A DNA stretch of 36,436 nt from Neorhizobium sp. SHOUNA12A. Its GTDB lineage: Bacteria > Pseudomonadota > Alphaproteobacteria > Rhizobiales > Rhizobiaceae. The translations under genes and the position numbers were made by a program. Position 1 is the first letter of the stretch; each line of letters starts with the position of its first letter. Below the pieces are notes generated by a model. It did not search any database, was not told the origin of the DNA, and worked only from the letters and a program-made list of their open reading frames with translations. The DNA lies in NCBI RefSeq assembly GCF_023006505.1, contig NZ_JALBGV010000061.1, positions 1 to 36,436 on the forward strand, written 5' to 3'. Positions 33,701 through 36,436 of the stretch are shown one piece after another.

Positions 33701-33857
33701 GCGCAAGTTATCTCCCGATGTCGGCATCGTGTTCGCGACCGGCAACGACCGCATTCCCGCCGAGGCGGAAGTAGAAGGAGCAGTGCTTCTGAAGAAGCCC
33801 TATGGCAGCCAGGAAATCGCAATCGCCTTCGAGAAGATCACCGCCCAGAAGGGCTGA
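30756..33857 (+). CDS. Hybrid sensor histidine kinase with PAS, GAF and two receiver domains
   Basis: A 1033-residue signalling protein without membrane helices. Order: PAS-like region (about 45-175, VPIVTLWNEDGVMIYNDAYS); second PAS (about 178-295, LMFDQAPGFMAMVTGPDHVF); GAF (about 310-465, LNRLGAELSAEL, TGAQFGAFFYN). Then the HisKA phospho-acceptor His530 in GGVAHDFNNLLQ and the HATPase (NALLNLAINARDAM, VTDTGTGM, GKGTGLGLSMVYGF). Receiver 1 has Asp820 in FTDVVMPG and Lys in LLSKPY. Receiver 2 has Asp967 in VTDLGLPG and Lys in LLKKPY. The soluble layout suggests sensing of a cytoplasmic cue such as light, redox or a small molecule. No response regulator gene is adjacent. Confidence 0.9.
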   Translation: MMNHSTAETAFLSHSGEMARLIAAFNWAATSLGPIATWPQSLKTTISLMLRSPVPIVTLWNEDGVMIYNDAYSDFAGRRHPGILGCKVREGWPEVADFNDNVMKVCFAGGTLAYSDQEMVLDRSGTPASAFMNLYYSPVYDEAGKPFGVVAIVVENTAKVRAERRLQGEGERLRLMFDQAPGFMAMVTGPDHVFEMANGAYMRLVGGRDLLGRPIREALPEVAEQGFSDLLDEVRRSGRPHLGQGVSVRLARRPGLPPEERFVDFVYQPIVDDAGQATGIFIQGSDVTDQKKAEIALLKETRHLEVLNRLGAELSAELDLEKVVQMTTDAGVELTGAQFGAFFYNVVNDRGESYMLYALSGVPRSAFENFPMPRNTAVFAPTFSGEGVIRSDDIMADPRYGRNDPYFGMPKDHLPVRSYLTVPVISRSGEVIGGLFFGHAEPAQFREEHERLVVGAAGQVAIAIDNARLFRAAERDLAERQRAEEALQVLNAGLEQKIASEISERMKMEEALRQSQKMEALGQLTGGVAHDFNNLLQVISGNLQLLAKDVAGNQRAGRRVENALAGVQRGSKLASQLLAFGRRQPLEPKVVNIGRFLTGMEELLRRTLGEDIEVETIRSGGLWNVLVDPTQIENALLNLAINARDAMEDGGKLTIEAGNAFLDDNYVRQHADVPAGQYVMLAVTDTGTGMTPEVMEQVFEPFFSTKPVGKGTGLGLSMVYGFVKQSGGHVKIYSEVGQGTTVKIYFPRIQRSEDLVTDADFGPVTGGTETILVAEDDEQVRATVIELLGDLGYAVLKAKDAAGALSIIESGVPVDLLFTDVVMPGPLKSTELARHARERMPDIAVLFTSGYTENSIVHGGRLDSGVELLSKPYTREALARKIRHVLNGQQHRNRVRASFAAKPVAPVIGQRPVTPRYSVLLVEDDFLIRMSTADLLTELGHEVSEASTAEEAIIMIEERSFDVVVTDLGLPGLSGGEFAQQARKLSPDVGIVFATGNDRIPAEAEVEGAVLLKKPYGSQEIAIAFEKITAQKG

Positions 33858-33906
33858 AGGCCGGCAGCCGGCGCCAGTTGTGTCGAGCAATGTTTCCCTT
33901 GATCAG

Positions 33907-33924
33907 GTAAGGAATTTTCCTTAC
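33907..33924. promoter_or_regulatory. Palindromic operator before prlF-yhaV
   Basis: GTAAGGAATTTTCCTTAC has 8-bp perfect arms and a 2-base centre. It lies 22 bases before the prlF ATG and just before its ribosome site, where the AbrB-fold antitoxin PrlF would autorepress the operon. Confidence 0.7.
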
Positions 33925-33946
33925 GATAGACCGAAAGGAGATTGTC

Positions 33947-34276
33947 ATGACCAATGTGTTCAAAGAAGTCAGCACGATCACCGCCAAGGGCCAGACGACG
34001 GTTCCCAAATCCGTCCGGCAGGCGCTCGGTCTGGACTACGGAGACCGGATCGCCTTCTATGTCGACGATGAACGCGGCGTTTCGGTGCTACGGGAGGCAG
34101 CAGATGCACCTGATCCCGTGATCGATAGCTTTCTTACGTTCCTCGCCAAAGACATGGAGGCCCGGCCGGAGGCGCTTTCGACGCTGCCGCCGGCTTTGGT
34201 TGATCGCATGACTGCCCTGACCAACGGCATCAAGGTGGACCTCGACGCGCCGATCGACGGCGAAGTCGATCTCTAG
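33947..34276 (+). CDS. prlF: PrlF-type (AbrB-fold) antitoxin
   Basis: A 109-residue antitoxin with an N-terminal swapped-hairpin AbrB/SpoVT fold (STITAKGQTTVPKSVRQALG, then YGDRIAFYVDDERGVSVL). The C-terminal part (DSFLTFLAKDMEARPEAL) matches PrlF/SohA of type II YhaV systems. ATG 33947 has AAGGAG 7 bases upstream. yhaV begins 3 bases after its stop. Confidence 0.9.
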   Translation: MTNVFKEVSTITAKGQTTVPKSVRQALGLDYGDRIAFYVDDERGVSVLREAADAPDPVIDSFLTFLAKDMEARPEALSTLPPALVDRMTALTNGIKVDLDAPIDGEVDL

Positions 34277-34279
34277 CCC

Positions 34280-34771
34280 ATGCTGGTGGTCAGCGGCTGG
34301 ACGCTCCTTGCGCATCCGCTCTTCCTCGATCAGCTGGAAAAGCTGACGCTCGCCGTCGAGCGATCGAGGGACAAGGATACTGAACATTATCATGCGACTG
34401 CAAACGCCAAGCTGCTCGCCGCGTTGTCGGAACTGGTTTTCAGGACCATTCCGGCAGACCCGACGCAGGCGGCCTATCGTCAGGGCGGCACTCTCGGCGA
34501 AGGCCGGAAACACTGGTTTCGGGCAAAATTCGGCGGCCAGCGTTTCCGGCTGTTCTTCCGCTACAGCAGCGAAGCGAGGATCATCATCTTCGCCTGGGTG
34601 AATGACGAAAACACGCTGCGCACCTACGGCGCAAAGACCGATGCCTATGCGGTGTTCCGGAAAATGCTGTCCGGGGGCAACCCGCCCGACGATTGGGCCG
34701 CTCTGCTGAAGGCGGCCTCTGCAGAAGATGCGAAGGCGCGTTTCACCGCGGCGGAGAAGACTGCCGAATAG
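34280..34771 (+). CDS. yhaV: YhaV-family RNase toxin
   Basis: A 163-residue toxin of the YhaV family, a ribonuclease that inhibits translation. The family pattern is visible: SGWTLLAHPLFLDQLEKLT, HYHATANAKLLAALSEL, GRKHWFRAKFGGQRFRLFFR, and FAWVNDENTLRTYGAKTDAY. Length is normal. It is convergent with thiD; only 9 bases separate the two stops, so transcripts probably overlap. Confidence 0.9.
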   Translation: MLVVSGWTLLAHPLFLDQLEKLTLAVERSRDKDTEHYHATANAKLLAALSELVFRTIPADPTQAAYRQGGTLGEGRKHWFRAKFGGQRFRLFFRYSSEARIIIFAWVNDENTLRTYGAKTDAYAVFRKMLSGGNPPDDWAALLKAASAEDAKARFTAAEKTAE

Positions 34772-34780
34772 CCAGCCGCC

Positions 34781-35584
34781 TCACCACCACGCGTAAAAAT
34801 GAGATACCGGCCCGTGGCCGGTGCCGACCGTGAGGGTGTCGGCGGCGGCGATGGCGCCGGCGAGATAGGTCTTGGCGATCGCAACCGCGTCAGCCGCCGA
34901 AGCGCCCTTGGCGAGTTCGGCGGCAATTGCGCTCGAGAGCGTGCAGCCGGTGCCGTGGGTGTTGCTGGTCGCGGTGCGTCTGCCCTCGAACCAGTGGATG
35001 CCGGTGGCGTCCGCCAGCACATCCGGGCTGTCTTCGCTCTCCAGATGACCGCCCTTCACCAGGACTGCCTTGGGCCCGATCTTCAGCAGCCGCTCAGCCT
35101 GGGCCGCCATCTCTTCGCGGGTCGTGGCGACCGTCTCGCCGAGCAGCGCCGCGGCTTCGGGCAGGTTGGGGGTGACGACGGTGGCGAGCGGCATCAGCTT
35201 GTAGGTGACGGCATCCACCGCATCGAGCGCCAGCAGCGGCGAACCGCCCTTGGCGATCATCACCGGATCGAGCACGATCGGCACGGTATCGCGATAAGGG
35301 TGCAGCACGTCGGCAACCGCCTCGGCGATCTCGGCATTGGCGATCATGCCGATCTTCACCGCATCGACGCGCACGTCGAGAAAGATGGTGCGGATCTGGT
35401 TTGCGACGAAGGCGGCGGGCACCGCATGCACGCCGGTGACCCCTTGGGTATTCTGGGCGGTCAGCGCGGTCAGCGCCGCCATGCCATAGGTGCCGCGGGC
35501 CGCAAAAGTTTTCAGGTCCGCCTGGATGCCGGCGCCGCCGGAAGGGTCCGAACCGGCGATCGACAGGACGTTTTTGATGCTCAT
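34781..35584 (-). CDS. thiD: Hydroxymethylpyrimidine/phosphomethylpyrimidine kinase
   Basis: HMP(-P) kinase making HMP pyrophosphate for thiamine synthesis; 267 residues with a ribokinase-like fold. Motifs: AGSDPSGGAGIQADLKTF at the N-terminus, VLDPVMIAKGGSPLL, and the anion hole/catalytic THGTGCTLSSAIAAEL. Its ATG overlaps the thiE stop by 4 bases. Last gene of a thiMED operon. Confidence 0.93.
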   Translation of the reverse strand: MSIKNVLSIAGSDPSGGAGIQADLKTFAARGTYGMAALTALTAQNTQGVTGVHAVPAAFVANQIRTIFLDVRVDAVKIGMIANAEIAEAVADVLHPYRDTVPIVLDPVMIAKGGSPLLALDAVDAVTYKLMPLATVVTPNLPEAAALLGETVATTREEMAAQAERLLKIGPKAVLVKGGHLESEDSPDVLADATGIHWFEGRRTATSNTHGTGCTLSSAIAAELAKGASAADAVAIAKTYLAGAIAAADTLTVGTGHGPVSHFYAWW

Positions 35585-36219
35585 GTGCGTGCCCTTTCGA
35601 TTTCCGCGGCAATTCGGCGGGCGGCGGCTTCCGGATCGGGCTGGCCGCAGATGGCGGACACAACGGCGATGCCCTTTGCGCCGGCGGCGAGCGCGGGGCC
35701 GGCATGTTCCGCCTTGACGCCGCCGATCGCCACTGCCGGAACCGGCGCCATGGCGGCGATGCGCGCGAGGCCGTCAAAACCGATCGGTTGCTTGTGGTCG
35801 GGCTTCGTATTGGTCGAAAACACCGGACCGATGCCGACATAATCGACGATCGATGGGTCCACCCGCCGCGCCAGGTCCTCGGTCTCGACCGAAAGGCCGA
35901 GGATCATGCCATGGCCAGCACGCTGCCGCGCCATCACTGCCGCCATGTCGCTCTGGCCGACATGCAGGCCTTCGGCGCCGATCGCGATTGCTGCCTCCAC
36001 GTCGTCGTTGATGATCAGGGGCACGCCGGTTCCGGAAAGTACCGCCTTCAGCGCCCGGCCGGTTTCGATCATTTTTGCCGTGTCCGCCTGCTTGTCGCGC
36101 AGCTGGACCATGGTGGTGCCGCCGGCGACGGCAAGCCTTGCCGTCTCGACCATGCCGATCTCGCGGCAGAGATCGGGATCGAGGACGAGGTAGACGGAAA
36201 GGTCGAAGGTTTTGGTCAT
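35581..36219 (-). CDS. thiE: Thiamine-phosphate synthase
   Basis: Joins HMP pyrophosphate and thiazole phosphate to give thiamine phosphate. TIM-barrel of 212 residues with MVQLRDKQADT, INDDVEAAIAIGAEGLHVGQ, DYVGIGPVFSTNTKPDH and AIGGVKAEHAG, the substrate-binding set of ThiE. It overlaps thiM and thiD by 4 bases on each side, so the three are translationally coupled. Confidence 0.93.
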   Translation of the reverse strand: MTKTFDLSVYLVLDPDLCREIGMVETARLAVAGGTTMVQLRDKQADTAKMIETGRALKAVLSGTGVPLIINDDVEAAIAIGAEGLHVGQSDMAAVMARQRAGHGMILGLSVETEDLARRVDPSIVDYVGIGPVFSTNTKPDHKQPIGFDGLARIAAMAPVPAVAIGGVKAEHAGPALAAGAKGIAVVSAICGQPDPEAAARRIAAEIERART

Positions 36220-36436
36220 GCTGCGACGACCCTTGCCTGGGCATCGAGCGTCTCGCCGGTCAGCGCCGCGAGGCGGTCGAGGAAGATCGGCGAGAAGAAG
36301 CCGGGGCCGGAGGCGGTGAAGGCCGCTTCCTCGCCTGCGACCGCGAACATCGCGAGTGCGGCGACTGTCGCCTCGAAGGGATCGTCCGTGGTGGCGGCAA
36401 AGGCGCCGACCAGGCAGGTGAGCGAGCAGCCGAGCG
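36216..36436 (-). CDS. thiM: Hydroxyethylthiazole kinase, C-terminal part (cut by window edge)
   Basis: The last 72 codons and part of one more of a minus-strand gene ending in TGA at 36216-36218. The residues LGCSLTCLVGAFAATTDDPF, LAMFAVAGEEAAFTASGPG and FFSPIFLDRLAALTGETLD match the C-terminus of ThiM, which phosphorylates the thiazole salvage precursor. With thiE and thiD it forms a salvage operon. A TPP riboswitch would be expected upstream, outside the window. Confidence 0.9.
   Translation of the reverse strand, partial: LGCSLTCLVGAFAATTDDPFEATVAALAMFAVAGEEAAFTASGPGFFSPIFLDRLAALTGETLDAQARVVAA

Noticed and set aside
1..36436. tRNA, rRNA, CRISPR arrays, insertion sequences, integrase or attachment sites
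   Set aside because: Looked for by eye; no cloverleaf, regular repeat-spacer array, transposase or integrase motif was seen.

Overview
The window reads as a Rhizobiaceae replicon (Rhizobium/Neorhizobium/Agrobacterium type). The basis is high GC, rhizobial-style RepA and RepB, repABC-type parS palindromes, a DUF1403-like gene, an IalB-family protein, a RirA-type iron box and typical alphaproteobacterial intergenic repeats. Housekeeping-like genes (recX, greA-like, pca, thi) sit beside plasmid-like stability functions: one RepAB pair and three toxin-antitoxin pairs. This fits a chromid, a megaplasmid, or a chromosome that absorbed a repABC replicon. The sequence alone cannot separate these.

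Left part (1-8392): the end of a minus-strand DUF1403-like gene, a secreted S10 serine carboxypeptidase, an L,D-transpeptidase lipoprotein, recX, a group III truncated haemoglobin and a hicAB toxin-antitoxin pair. Next come pcaIJF, the last two steps of the beta-ketoadipate pathway, with a divergent IclR-type pcaR. A 12-bp inverted repeat lies between pcaI and pcaR.

Partition island (about 8447-13280): a small WGR protein, a secreted small protein, a CPBP-like membrane protein, then repA and repB. Three identical 16-bp palindromes, GTTGACAGCTGTCAAC, lie in the successive gaps before repA. They match the known RepB centromere consensus GTTNNNNGCNNNNAAC. No repC follows repB. The pair therefore looks like an orphan segregation module with its own centromere cluster, and this is the most notable feature of the window.

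Middle (13281-25118): two closely related branched-chain amino-acid-type (Liv/HAAT) binding proteins. The first stands alone; the second heads a complete livKHMGF-like operon. Both have the same promoter layout (TTGACT-N18-GATATA). Between them lie a quinone-oxidoreductase-like gene with a divergent TetR regulator and twin operators, a GST, a GreA-like factor, a MYG1-family protein and an unusual LysR regulator with two tandem helix-turn-helix domains.

Right part (25224-36436): a FecBCD-type iron/siderophore ABC importer (minus strand) diverges from a SAM methyltransferase over a TGA-N9-TCA box. Then come an IalB-like secreted protein, vapBC, a hybrid histidine kinase with two receiver domains, and prlF-yhaV with a perfect palindromic operator. 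The window ends in a thiMED thiamine salvage operon whose thiM runs off the edge.

No rRNA, tRNA, CRISPR array, transposase or integrase was seen.
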